Origin: JAEDES01 sp964470055
GTDB lineage: Bacteria; Bacillota_I; Bacilli_A; RF39; UBA660
DNA length: 8,437 bases
Direction: 5' to 3'
Assembly (NCBI GenBank): GCA_964470055.1
Contig: CAYXZZ010000055.1
Location: 1-8,437 of the forward strand
The translations under genes were made by a program, and so were the position numbers. Positions 1-5,415 of the stretch are shown here, one piece after another. The notes under the pieces are model-generated. The model did no database searches. It saw nothing but the letters and a program-made list of their open reading frames with translations, and was not told the origin of the DNA. The stretch's first letter is position 1. The number at the start of each line of letters is the position of its first letter.

Positions 1-74
1 TTAATCGGCAACACTCAACACGCTAATATTAAGTGTTCCTTTAATATTTTATGAATATTTCTTCATCCATATAC

Positions 75-103
75 ATAATATCATAAAAACAACTTTTTAA
101 CAA
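75..103 (-). promoter_or_regulatory. Candidate sigma-A promoter firing leftward out of the window
   Basis: On the minus strand a TTGTTA -35 (98-103) and a TATTAT -10 (75-80) are separated by exactly 17 bases, and a TGA triplet just before the -10 gives an extended -10. Transcription would start near position 68 and run off the left edge. No convincing open reading frame begins in the remaining bases, so the target (a gene or a small RNA) lies outside. The stretch 1-147 holds nothing else that I can support apart from the hairpin at 119-135. AT-rich DNA produces such matches by chance, so confidence is modest. Confidence 0.4.
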
Positions 104-118
104 GTCATTTTATCTTTT

Positions 119-135
119 ACTCGAATGGTTCGAGT
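119..135. repeat. Perfect 7-bp inverted repeat downstream of the tRNA pair
   Basis: ACTCGAA and TTCGAGT pair perfectly around a TGG loop, starting 12 bases beyond the 3' end of tRNA-Thr. On the tRNA strand the stem is followed by A-rich sequence rather than a run of U, so it is not a standard intrinsic terminator. It could mark the 3' trailer of the tRNA transcript or act in processing. The role is unknown. Confidence 0.4.
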
Positions 136-147
136 TTCCTAACAATC

Positions 148-223
148 TGGTGCCGAAAACAGGACTTGAACCCGTAACCTACTGATTACAAATCAGTTGC
201 TCTACCAATTGAGCTATTTCGGC
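148..223 (-). tRNA. tRNA-Thr (anticodon UGU)
   Basis: The minus strand folds as a complete cloverleaf. The acceptor stem GCCGAAA/TTTCGGC is perfect, the D arm is GCTC/GAGC, and the anticodon stem ACTGA/TCAGT encloses the loop TTTGTAA, placing UGU at positions 34-36 to read ACA. The T arm ACGGG/CCTGT carries TTCAAGT. The discriminator is A, and the terminal CCA is encoded at 148-150. It lies one base downstream of tRNA-Leu, so the two are almost certainly co-transcribed and separated by processing. Confidence 0.97.
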
Positions 224-224
224 A

Positions 225-311
225 TGGTGCTCGTATCCGGACTTGAACCGGAACTCTATCGCTAGAAGTGGATTTTGAATCCACCGCGTCTACCAATTCC
301 GCCATACGAGC
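225..311 (-). tRNA. tRNA-Leu (anticodon CAA)
   Basis: This is a class II tRNA on the minus strand. The acceptor stem is GCTCGTA/TACGAGC. The anticodon stem GTGGA/TCCAC encloses TTCAAAA, giving anticodon CAA, which reads UUG. A long variable arm typical of leucine tRNAs follows. The T arm is TCCGG/CCGGA with loop TTCAAGT, and CCA is encoded at 225-227. It is the first gene of the two-tRNA unit; a promoter sits just upstream at 325-354. Confidence 0.97.
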
Positions 312-324
312 AGCGTATGCATAA

Positions 325-354
325 ATTATATCTCATAAAACACTACCTATGCAA
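325..354 (-). promoter_or_regulatory. Promoter of the tRNA-Leu/tRNA-Thr unit
   Basis: On the minus strand TTGCAT (349-354) and a perfect TATAAT (325-330) are 18 bases apart, placing the start near 318, a few bases ahead of the mature tRNA-Leu 5' end at 311. The promoter occupies nearly the whole gap between the scpB stop and the tRNA. No terminator hairpin follows scpB, so read-through from scpAB may also feed the tRNAs. Confidence 0.65.
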
Positions 355-362
355 GCACTTTT

Positions 363-947
363 TTAATTTTGTTCAACAACTTCTTTATACTTAGAAGTAT
401 ATAAGTCGGATTCTTCGTCTCCTTCTTCTCCATCATTCTCTTCTAAAAACTCTCTCATATCCGGTAAATCCTCTATCGTTGCCAATCCAAAATAATCTAA
501 AAAATCACTAGTTGTCTCATAAAGAATAGGTCTACCCGGCAGCTCACTTCTTCCAACTTCTTTAATAAACCCCTTTGCTACTAGTTTTCTAATCATTTGA
601 ACACTACCAACTCCACGTAATTTATCAATCTCAACTCTTGTAATTGGTTCATTATACGCAATAATTGCTAGTGTCTCCAAAGCAGATTGACTAAGAACAT
701 TCGTCTCCGGATTTTCAATCAATTTCTGATAAAATTCCCTATGTTCAAACTTTGTCGTAAGTTTAAATCTATTTCCTAAAAAGTCAATTCTAAGACCTCT
801 TGTACCATCTTCATAATCCTTCTTTAAACCCATCAATAATTCCTTAGATTCCTCTTCATTTATATCTAACACATCTTCTATTTGCTCTAGTGTAAGTCCA
901 TCTTCACCTACCACAAATAAAAGACCTTCTAATACTGCTTTCTTCAT
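363..947 (-). CDS. scpB: Segregation and condensation protein B (ScpB)
   Basis: ScpB binds the kleisin ScpA within the SMC-ScpAB complex, which compacts and segregates the chromosome. It is a cytoplasmic, nucleoid-associated protein. The 194 residues match the usual bacterial length. Family signatures are visible: the N-terminal segment around KAVLEGLLFVVG (residues 3-14) for the first winged helix, ETLAIIAYNEPIT near residues 91-103, and RGVGSVQMIRKL followed by GRSELPGRPILYETT and FLDYFGLATIEDLP for the second winged helix. The C-terminal tail is acidic and non-conserved, as is common. The ATG shares one base with the scpA stop (TAATG), and a strong GAGGAGG lies inside the scpA 3' end, so the two are translationally coupled, consistent with a stoichiometric complex. 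Confidence 0.97.
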   Translation of the reverse strand: MKKAVLEGLLFVVGEDGLTLEQIEDVLDINEEESKELLMGLKKDYEDGTRGLRIDFLGNRFKLTTKFEHREFYQKLIENPETNVLSQSALETLAIIAYNEPITRVEIDKLRGVGSVQMIRKLVAKGFIKEVGRSELPGRPILYETTSDFLDYFGLATIEDLPDMREFLEENDGEEGDEESDLYTSKYKEVVEQN

Positions 948-1669
948 TAACTACGAACCTCCTCACATATAATATCATCAAATGCCTTATCTTGCGTAAT
1001 TGTAAGTTCCCCACTTTTAGCCATTTCAAGTACCGCTAAAAAAGTTGCTACTACATACTCTTTAGTTAAAACTGGAAACAGTTCAAAAAATGACACTCTC
1101 TTCTTATTCTTCAACAATCTCTTAATATCATGCCGTCTTGAAGAAACACTAATCTCATTAACTGTAACTTTTGTTTTTAAAGGCTTGTTATCCTTCTTAC
1201 GAGCCAAGTAATTCTTAAATGCCTCAACCAAATCATCTAAAGAAACATCAACATTTATTTCTTTAACCTCATCAATATAATTCTTAATATTTTCCGGTGA
1301 TTTTGTATAAATCTCTCTTCTTAAACTTTCCTTCTCTTGAAGTACCTTAGTAATTTCTTTATAAGCCTGATACTCAAGTAATCTATTAACTAGTTCTTCT
1401 CGTGGATCAATTTCTTCTTCCTCTTCCTCCTCATTTTTTGAACTTGGAAGTAACATCCTACTCTTAATCTCCAATAATTCAGATGCCAGTACCAAATACT
1501 CACTCGCAATCTCCAAATTCATCTTCTCCTGAAGAGCCAAATAATCCATATACTGTTTTGTAATAGACTCAATCTCAATATTCATAATATCCATCTTACT
1601 TTCTTTAATAAGATGAAGTAATAAGTCTAAAGGTCCCTCAAATTCATTAATTTTAAATTCCACATTCAT
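947..1669 (-). CDS. scpA: Segregation and condensation protein A (ScpA, kleisin)
   Basis: ScpA is the kleisin that bridges the SMC heads and recruits ScpB for chromosome segregation. The N-terminal hallmark FEGPLDLLLHLI (residues 10-21) is intact and is followed by the conserved helix around ITKQYMDYL. A strongly acidic linker, a run of seven glutamates near residues 80-88, precedes IDPREELVNRLLEYQAYKEI. A C-terminal winged helix follows, with FFELFPVLTKEYVVATFLAVLEMAK. I start it at the ATG at 1669 (240 aa). An in-frame GTG at 1678 would add three residues but lies inside the Shine-Dalgarno sequence. It is first in the scpA-scpB operon and is transcribed from the extended -10 promoter at 1695-1703. 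Confidence 0.96.
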   Translation of the reverse strand: MNVEFKINEFEGPLDLLLHLIKESKMDIMNIEIESITKQYMDYLALQEKMNLEIASEYLVLASELLEIKSRMLLPSSKNEEEEEEEIDPREELVNRLLEYQAYKEITKVLQEKESLRREIYTKSPENIKNYIDEVKEINVDVSLDDLVEAFKNYLARKKDNKPLKTKVTVNEISVSSRRHDIKRLLKNKKRVSFFELFPVLTKEYVVATFLAVLEMAKSGELTITQDKAFDDIICEEVRS

Positions 1670-1673
1670 TAAA

Positions 1674-1681
1674 ATCACTCC
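1674..1681 (-). promoter_or_regulatory. scpA ribosome binding site that fixes the start codon
   Basis: GGAGTGAT on the minus strand pairs with the 16S 3' end and sits 4 bases before the ATG at 1669. The upstream in-frame GTG (1676-1678) is part of this site, so it is not the start. Confidence 0.75.
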
Positions 1682-1694
1682 GAACTATAAAACA

Positions 1695-1703
1695 ATTATA
1701 CCA
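1695..1703 (-). promoter_or_regulatory. Extended -10 promoter for scpAB
   Basis: TGG followed by a perfect TATAAT (1695-1700, minus strand) forms an extended -10 element. No good -35 is found at 17 bases. The start would fall near 1688, leaving a leader of about 20 bases before the scpA ATG. It stands back to back with the plus-strand promoter at 1719-1727. Confidence 0.65.
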
Positions 1704-1718
1704 TATCAAAAAGGCTTA

Positions 1719-1727
1719 TGCTATAAT
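1719..1727 (+). promoter_or_regulatory. Extended -10 promoter for the RNHCP gene
   Basis: TGC followed by a perfect TATAAT (1722-1727) gives an extended -10, with no recognisable -35. The predicted start near 1734 is at or just before the ribosome binding site (1735-1741), so the leader would be only about 12 bases. Confidence 0.65.
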
Positions 1728-1734
1728 AATATTC

Positions 1735-1741
1735 AGGTGAT
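1735..1741 (+). promoter_or_regulatory. RNHCP gene ribosome binding site that fixes the start codon
   Basis: AGGTGAT matches the anti-Shine-Dalgarno perfectly and lies 4 bases before the ATG at 1746. An in-frame GTG at 1737 is embedded in it and is therefore not the initiator. Confidence 0.75.
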
Positions 1742-1745
1742 ACAA

Positions 1746-2048
1746 ATGAAAAACTTTACTATGAAAGATGAAGAATTTACTTGTGAAAACTGTGGACAAT
1801 TAATTTCACCATTAGGATATACTGCTCGTGATCATTGTCCATATTGCCTATACTCAAAACATGTTGATATCATGCCAGGAGATAGAATGAATACCTGCAA
1901 AGGATTACTTAAACCAATAGGTATCGAAAAATTTAAAGACACCTATAAAATCCTATACAAATGCACCTCTTGTAATACGCCTCACAAAAACATTATGGCC
2001 AAAGACGACAACATGGATTTAATCATTGAATTATCCAAAGTAAATTAA
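1746..2048 (+). CDS. RNHCP-type zinc-ribbon protein, function unknown
   Basis: A small 100-residue protein with cysteine pairs spaced as in zinc ribbons: C13-x2-C16, C31-x2-C34, a single C51 and C73-x2-C76. The segment ARDHCPYCLYSKHVD with PGDR downstream fits the RNHCP domain family, named for its Arg-Asn-His-Cys-Pro motif, here with Asp in place of Asn. The family is widespread in Bacillota and Actinobacteria and has no established biochemical role; structural zinc binding is inferred from the cysteines. No signal peptide or membrane segment is seen, so it is likely cytoplasmic. It is monocistronic and the only plus-strand gene in the window, with its own promoter and terminator. Start chosen at the ATG rather than the GTG at 1737 (see the ribosome site). 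Confidence 0.85.
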   Translation: MKNFTMKDEEFTCENCGQLISPLGYTARDHCPYCLYSKHVDIMPGDRMNTCKGLLKPIGIEKFKDTYKILYKCTSCNTPHKNIMAKDDNMDLIIELSKVN

Positions 2049-2086
2049 AGATAGGAAACTTCAAAAACTTCCTATCTTTTTATTTT
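2047..2086 (+). terminator. Terminator of the RNHCP gene, probably bidirectional
   Basis: An 11-bp perfect stem (2047-2057 with 2069-2079) and an 11-base loop are followed by TTTTTATTTT. The stem begins at the RNHCP stop codon and also contains the stop codon (2072-2074) of the convergent minus-strand gene. Read leftward, the same stem is followed by a weaker U-rich run, so it probably also stops that transcript. Confidence 0.88.
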
Positions 2087-2839
2087 ACTACAAGGAACAT
2101 ATATTAATCTCTTTGCCTCTTCATAATTTCCATCTTCTAATTCCTCTAAACTACATCCATAAGCCACTGCTTCAATCAATGCTTTCTGTGATAAAGATAA
2201 CTTCTTTTTAGTCTTTGCCCTATTTAAAGTAAGGCCATGATTATCAACTGAACTTCTAGAATCAACAACTTCACTTCTTATAGTCCATAAATAATCAACA
2301 ACATCTCTAAATTTATCTCGCACAATCTCTTCTTTCTCTGGTAAATCTCTAAAAAGGTCTGAAACATTCTCAACATTTCCATCATTTCTCATCAATTCCC
2401 TATAAATACCATTTACCATATAATTAATCACATTATAAGTACCCTCATAATTTCTCCATAAACTTTCATCTTGAAACAACAAAGATAAATAACCCAAATT
2501 ATGCATCCATTTTTGATCTAGATTACTCTTATCCTTCCCAAACATTCCTACATAAAAATCCCCTTTACTATTATTATGTGAATCAAAACAAGCACATCTC
2601 CAAGTAAATGGCAAAGAAAAAACATCAAACTCCAATGAAAGTTGTTTAGCCCTATATAAATAATCAGAATTATAATCTGGTAATCGATCACTTTTAAACT
2701 CTTCTTGTAAAGTATATCCTGCTAACCTTTCCCGTCTTTCTAACTCTTTTCTAATTTGTTTTCCAATATCCTCACACACTCCTGCACTCAAAAACATTTC
2801 TAATTCGTCACTATCTAACTTTTTAAAATCTATTGCCAT
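2072..2839 (-). CDS. Hypothetical protein, unrecognised
   Basis: I do not recognise this 255-residue protein. It is hydrophilic, with no signal peptide or membrane segment, so probably cytoplasmic. The N-terminal ~50 residues look helical and charged (KQIRKELERRERLAGY). The middle is aromatic-rich, with WRCACFD near 81-87 and several Trp/Tyr residues through 110-145. A charged helix DKFRDVVDYLWTIRSEV follows, then a lysine-rich stretch TKKKLSLSQKALIEA and a final VPCSKIKR. It has five cysteines but no regular metal motif. The start is supported by AGGAG 9 bases upstream. It follows spoVAE but has its own promoter (2877-2905) beyond the spoVA terminator, so co-regulation with sporulation is not shown. 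Base composition matches its neighbours. Confidence 0.8.
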   Translation of the reverse strand: MAIDFKKLDSDELEMFLSAGVCEDIGKQIRKELERRERLAGYTLQEEFKSDRLPDYNSDYLYRAKQLSLEFDVFSLPFTWRCACFDSHNNSKGDFYVGMFGKDKSNLDQKWMHNLGYLSLLFQDESLWRNYEGTYNVINYMVNGIYRELMRNDGNVENVSDLFRDLPEKEEIVRDKFRDVVDYLWTIRSEVVDSRSSVDNHGLTLNRAKTKKKLSLSQKALIEAVAYGCSLEELEDGNYEEAKRLIYVPCSKIKR

Positions 2840-2876
2840 AACTATTCGCTCCTAAAACATGCTCAAAAGTACGCCT

Positions 2877-2905
2877 ATCATACCATAGAAAAAGAACAAT
2901 CACAA
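2877..2905 (-). promoter_or_regulatory. Sigma-A-type promoter for the hypothetical gene, embedded in the spoVA terminator
   Basis: On the minus strand TTGTGA (2900-2905) and TATGAT (2877-2882) are exactly 17 bases apart, with TGG directly ahead of the -10. The -35 lies in the loop and start of the descending arm of the spoVAE terminator hairpin. The transcript would begin near 2870, about 30 bases before the ATG. Confidence 0.6.
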
Positions 2906-2916
2906 GGATCATTCTT
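2889..2916 (-). terminator. Terminator of the spoVA operon
   Basis: On the minus strand AAGAATGATC pairs with GATTGTTCTT (10 bp, two G-U pairs) around a CTTGT loop, with a U5 run at 2889-2893. The ascending arm begins inside the spoVAE stop codon. Confidence 0.72.
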
Positions 2917-3265
2917 AATTCTTTGGTTTAAAAATCAAACTAAATACAAAAGAAAATATAATCGCTGTTGTAATACCAGTTGCCGTTAAATCAAACATTC
3001 CCATTAAAAGACCAACAAAGCCATGACTATTAGTAGCAGCCAGTGCTCCATGAACAAGAGAATGCCCAAAACTTGTGATTGGTAAAAGTGCTCCTCCACC
3101 AACCGTTTTAATAATCCAATCATATATTCCAAAACTATCAAGTGCTGCTCCAATCACTACAAAAATACTTGTAATATGTCCCGGCGTTAACTTAGTATTA
3201 TCTAAAATAACTTGTGCAATCATACAAACAATTCCACAAAACAAAAATGAATTAATTAAAAGCAT
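2915..3265 (-). CDS. spoVAE: Stage V sporulation protein AE (SpoVAE, SpoVAEb type)
   Basis: A small integral inner-membrane protein of the SpoVA channel, which moves dipicolinic acid (Ca-DPA) into the forespore and releases it at germination. At 116 residues it has the family length. Hydrophobic segments lie around residues 3-21, 31-52, 57-76 and 94-113. The glycine-rich re-entrant-like motif GGGALLPITSFGHSLVHGA (about 57-75) is the family signature and resembles GLLIPITGFAHS in SpoVAC, consistent with the known kinship of the two. The ATG shares one base with the spoVAD stop (TAATG), with GGAGG 7 bases upstream. It is last in the spoVAC-D-E operon; there is no room for a separate soluble SpoVAEa. 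Confidence 0.95.
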   Translation of the reverse strand: MLLINSFLFCGIVCMIAQVILDNTKLTPGHITSIFVVIGAALDSFGIYDWIIKTVGGGALLPITSFGHSLVHGALAATNSHGFVGLLMGMFDLTATGITTAIIFSFVFSLIFKPKN

Positions 3266-4257
3266 TATACCGCCTCCAAACTAATCGCATGTGCAATCGA
3301 ATAAATGTTTTCCTTTTGATAAACCATTGTTGGAGAAAATAAAGCCCCTGTCGCAATCAATAATACTCTCTTCAATTTCTTTTTCTTCAATTGTTCAAAC
3401 ACATAAGAATAATTAACTAATGCACTACAAACAGGTCCAGAACCACCAGCATTAACCTCCTCTTGCTTCTCTAGATCATAAAGCATTACTCCACAATCGT
3501 TATATTTTTTACTCAAATCAATATCATGGTATTTCTGCATATACTCCATCAAAATATTCTTACCATAAATTCCTAAATCACCAGTCAAAATCAAATCATA
3601 ATCATCAACACTTCTACCAGTATCTTTAAAATGTGCAAGTAATGTTTCAATAACAGCAGGTGCCATTACTCTTCCCATATCATTAGGATCATTTTGCCCA
3701 TAATCAACAATTTTTCCCAACGTTGCACAATCAACCTTTACAGAACTCTTCTTATCAGTAAGTAAACAAGCCGCTGCACCAGTAGCCGTAAAAGTTGCAC
3801 TAGAAGGTTTTGGAGCTCCATATTCAGTAGGGTTTCTAAATTGTTTTTCACTACTCATATTATGACTTGACACAACCACACAAGCATTTTTAACTCTTTT
3901 ATCATCAATAAAATTACTTCCTACAATCATTCCTAAAACACTTGTACTACAAGCACCATAAATACCAATAAAAGCATCTCCCACACTATAAGTACCATAT
4001 GTAGAAGCAGCAATTTGATTTAATAAATCTCCTCCAATAGTAAGTTCAATATCCTCTTTCTTCAACCCCGTCTTCTTCATCAACATTACAAGAGCATCTT
4101 TAACTAATTTAATCTCTGCCTTTTCAAAAGACTTCTCTCCAAAATATAAATCATTATAAGATTTATCAAAATATTTCTTCAATGGTCCATCCTTCTCATA
4201 TGGTCCACAAATAGTTGCTGTATCCTTAATATATACATTCTTATAATTAAATGTCAT
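3265..4257 (-). CDS. spoVAD: Stage V sporulation protein AD (SpoVAD, DPA-binding)
   Basis: SpoVAD is the soluble, membrane-associated SpoVA component that binds dipicolinic acid directly and has a thiolase-like fold without thiolase activity. The 330 residues match the family (about 338 in B. subtilis). Visible landmarks are GGDLLNQ near 75-81, YGACSTS (100-106, equivalent to the thiolase nucleophile loop), FRNPTEYGAPKPSSATFTAT with GAAACLL (140-166), TGDLG (225-229), GGSGPVCSA (271-279) and LLIATGAL (299-306). It is coupled on both sides: ATGA overlap with spoVAC and TAATG overlap with spoVAE, which suits a fixed-ratio complex. Expression is probably in the forespore from the promoter at 4715-4744. 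Confidence 0.97.
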   Translation of the reverse strand: MTFNYKNVYIKDTATICGPYEKDGPLKKYFDKSYNDLYFGEKSFEKAEIKLVKDALVMLMKKTGLKKEDIELTIGGDLLNQIAASTYGTYSVGDAFIGIYGACSTSVLGMIVGSNFIDDKRVKNACVVVSSHNMSSEKQFRNPTEYGAPKPSSATFTATGAAACLLTDKKSSVKVDCATLGKIVDYGQNDPNDMGRVMAPAVIETLLAHFKDTGRSVDDYDLILTGDLGIYGKNILMEYMQKYHDIDLSKKYNDCGVMLYDLEKQEEVNAGGSGPVCSALVNYSYVFEQLKKKKLKRVLLIATGALFSPTMVYQKENIYSIAHAISLEAV

Positions 4258-4697
4258 GAAATCACCCCAATTAAGTATCTAACCATTCCAAAGATCCACG
4301 CCGATACCACACCATATAAAATAACCGAACCAGCCAACTTAAACATATTTGCCCCAATTCCATAAATTGGTCCTTCATTCTTATAATCCAAAGCCGCACT
4401 AGTCATTGAATGTGCAAATCCAGTAATCGGTATCAATAAACCACACTTAAACTTTGTAACTAACTTGTCAAAAAATCCAAGTGCCGTACACAAACTAGCC
4501 ACAAATATAAAAATCATAATCATATAAGTTGAAGAATCACTTCTAGACATATGAAAACAATGACACAACACTTCAATTACAACTTCTCCTAATAATCCAA
4601 TTAACCCACCTACGAAAAAAGCCAAAAAAGCATTTCTAATATGATGTTCATCTGCTTTAAACATATCTGCAGTTTTATCATACTTTGTATTTTTCAT
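4254..4697 (-). CDS. spoVAC: Stage V sporulation protein AC (SpoVAC)
   Basis: The membrane channel protein of the SpoVA complex; in B. subtilis it behaves as a mechanosensitive channel needed for DPA release. The 147 residues equal the family length (about 150). A hydrophilic N-terminus of about 20 residues is followed by hydrophobic segments around 22-45, 58-76, 84-103 and 121-145, with the signature GLLIPITGFAHSMTSAA in the third. It opens the spoVA operon here; spoVAA and spoVAB, which precede it in Bacillus, are absent, matching the minimal C-D-E form of clostridia. The TGA stop overlaps the spoVAD ATG by four bases. GGTGATT upstream of the ATG serves as ribosome site. Confidence 0.96.
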   Translation of the reverse strand: MKNTKYDKTADMFKADEHHIRNAFLAFFVGGLIGLLGEVVIEVLCHCFHMSRSDSSTYMIMIFIFVASLCTALGFFDKLVTKFKCGLLIPITGFAHSMTSAALDYKNEGPIYGIGANMFKLAGSVILYGVVSAWIFGMVRYLIGVIS

Positions 4698-4714
4698 TTC
4701 TTAATCACCACTAA

Positions 4715-4744
4715 TAGTATGAAATCAAAAAATTTTTTTATACA
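4715..4744 (-). promoter_or_regulatory. Forespore (sigma-F/sigma-G type) promoter of the spoVA operon
   Basis: On the minus strand TGTATA (4739-4744) and CATACTA (4715-4721) are 17 bases apart. This closely fits the B. subtilis sigma-G consensus (roughly TGAATA, 17-18 bases, CATACTA), which overlaps that of sigma-F. It drives spoVAC-D-E, a known sigma-G regulon member. The start would lie near 4708, giving a leader of only about 10-12 bases that contains the GGTGATT ribosome site. Choosing between sigma-F and sigma-G from sequence alone is not possible. Confidence 0.8.
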
Positions 4745-4772
4745 AAAAAAACTTAAGCATTACCTTAAGTTT
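4744..4772 (-). terminator. Terminator between sigF and the spoVA operon
   Basis: On the minus strand AAACTTAAG pairs perfectly with CTTAAGTTT (9 bp) around a 6-base loop, followed by eight U residues (4744-4751). It starts in the sigF stop codon, and its last U touches the -35 of the spoVA promoter. spoIIAA-sigF and spoVA are therefore separate transcription units. Confidence 0.92.
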
Positions 4773-5406
4773 ATAAACTTTGTCTCAATTTTTCTAAAAT
4801 TTTACTTTCTTTACGAGACACTTGTACTTGACTCATTCCTAAACATCTACTTGTTTCACTTTGAGTCATATCACAATAATATCTTGCTTCAATTAAATGT
4901 CTTTCTTCATCAGTTAATCTTCCTAGTTGTTCTTTTAAATCTAAAACATCTGCACTTGTTTCACCATCAAAACTTAATATCGAATTGTATAATGAAACAT
5001 CTTCATCATATTGGAAATCTAAACTTTGTACTTCCTGCATCATATTTCTTACTTCTCCAATCTTTGCCTCATCAATTTCCATAAACAAAGACACTTCTGT
5101 ATCAGTTGGCTCTCTTCCTAATCTTTGCCGCATTACATCCCTAGTTTTTTCAATCGTTTGACTAAGTTTTACCACATCTTTACTAACTTTAACACTTCTA
5201 TTTTCTCTTACAAATTTCGTAACTTCGCCAATAATATAGTAATATGCATAACTAGAAAACTTCACATTAAAACTTTCATCATAATGTTTATAGGCATCAA
5301 TTAATCCCATCATTCCAACTTGATATAAATCTTCTCTTTCAAAATAACTTCCATACTTATTAATAATACTATAAACTAAATTCTCATACTCTAATAAGTC
5401 GTCCAT
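4771..5406 (-). CDS. sigF: RNA polymerase sigma-F, early forespore sigma factor (short form)
   Basis: A sigma-70 family factor that directs early forespore transcription. Region 2 spans about residues 5-72 (EDLYQVGMMGLIDAYKHYD, then FSSYAYYYIIGEVTKFVREN). Region 3 spans about 73-120 (VKVSKDVVKLSQTI, LGREPTDTEV). Region 4 runs from 163 to the end, with the helix-turn-helix TQSETSRCLGMSQVQVSRKE characteristic of the sigma-F/G group. It is called sigF rather than sigG because spoIIAA precedes it and spoVA follows. At 211 residues it is about 44 shorter than B. subtilis sigma-F; most of the loss is at the N-terminus before region 2. The gene begins 9 bases after spoIIAA; spoIIAB, which should lie between, is missing. 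Confidence 0.92.
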   Translation of the reverse strand: MDDLLEYENLVYSIINKYGSYFEREDLYQVGMMGLIDAYKHYDESFNVKFSSYAYYYIIGEVTKFVRENRSVKVSKDVVKLSQTIEKTRDVMRQRLGREPTDTEVSLFMEIDEAKIGEVRNMMQEVQSLDFQYDEDVSLYNSILSFDGETSADVLDLKEQLGRLTDEERHLIEARYYCDMTQSETSRCLGMSQVQVSRKESKILEKLRQSL

Positions 5407-5409
5407 TAT

Positions 5410-5415
5410 CCTCCT
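5410..5415 (-). promoter_or_regulatory. sigF ribosome binding site with very short spacing
   Basis: AGGAGG overlaps the spoIIAA stop codon region and ends only 3 bases before the sigF ATG. This is closer than usual, and no alternative start codon lies just downstream. It could hold down sigF translation or couple it to spoIIAA. Confidence 0.6.

Noticed and set aside
17..37. AACAC/GTGTT inverted repeat as a terminator
   Set aside because: Only five base pairs, an 11-base AT-rich loop and no U-tract in either direction.
1..50. Possible end of a minus-strand gene (TTA at position 1) or short reading frame
   Set aside because: The frame meets another stop at 49-51, leaving 15 codons with no start or ribosome site.
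119..135. Hairpin as part of a third, degraded tRNA (GGTTCGAG resembles a T arm)
   Set aside because: It is on the opposite strand to the tRNA pair and has no acceptor, D or anticodon arm nearby.
3075..3284. 69-codon plus-strand reading frame
   Set aside because: It lies antisense to spoVAE, has no ribosome site, has unnatural composition and matches no family.
4641..5084. 147-codon plus-strand reading frame across the spoVAC start and sigF
   Set aside because: It is antisense to two well-identified genes, crosses a terminator and promoter, and consists of a low-complexity Leu/Phe/His-rich translation.
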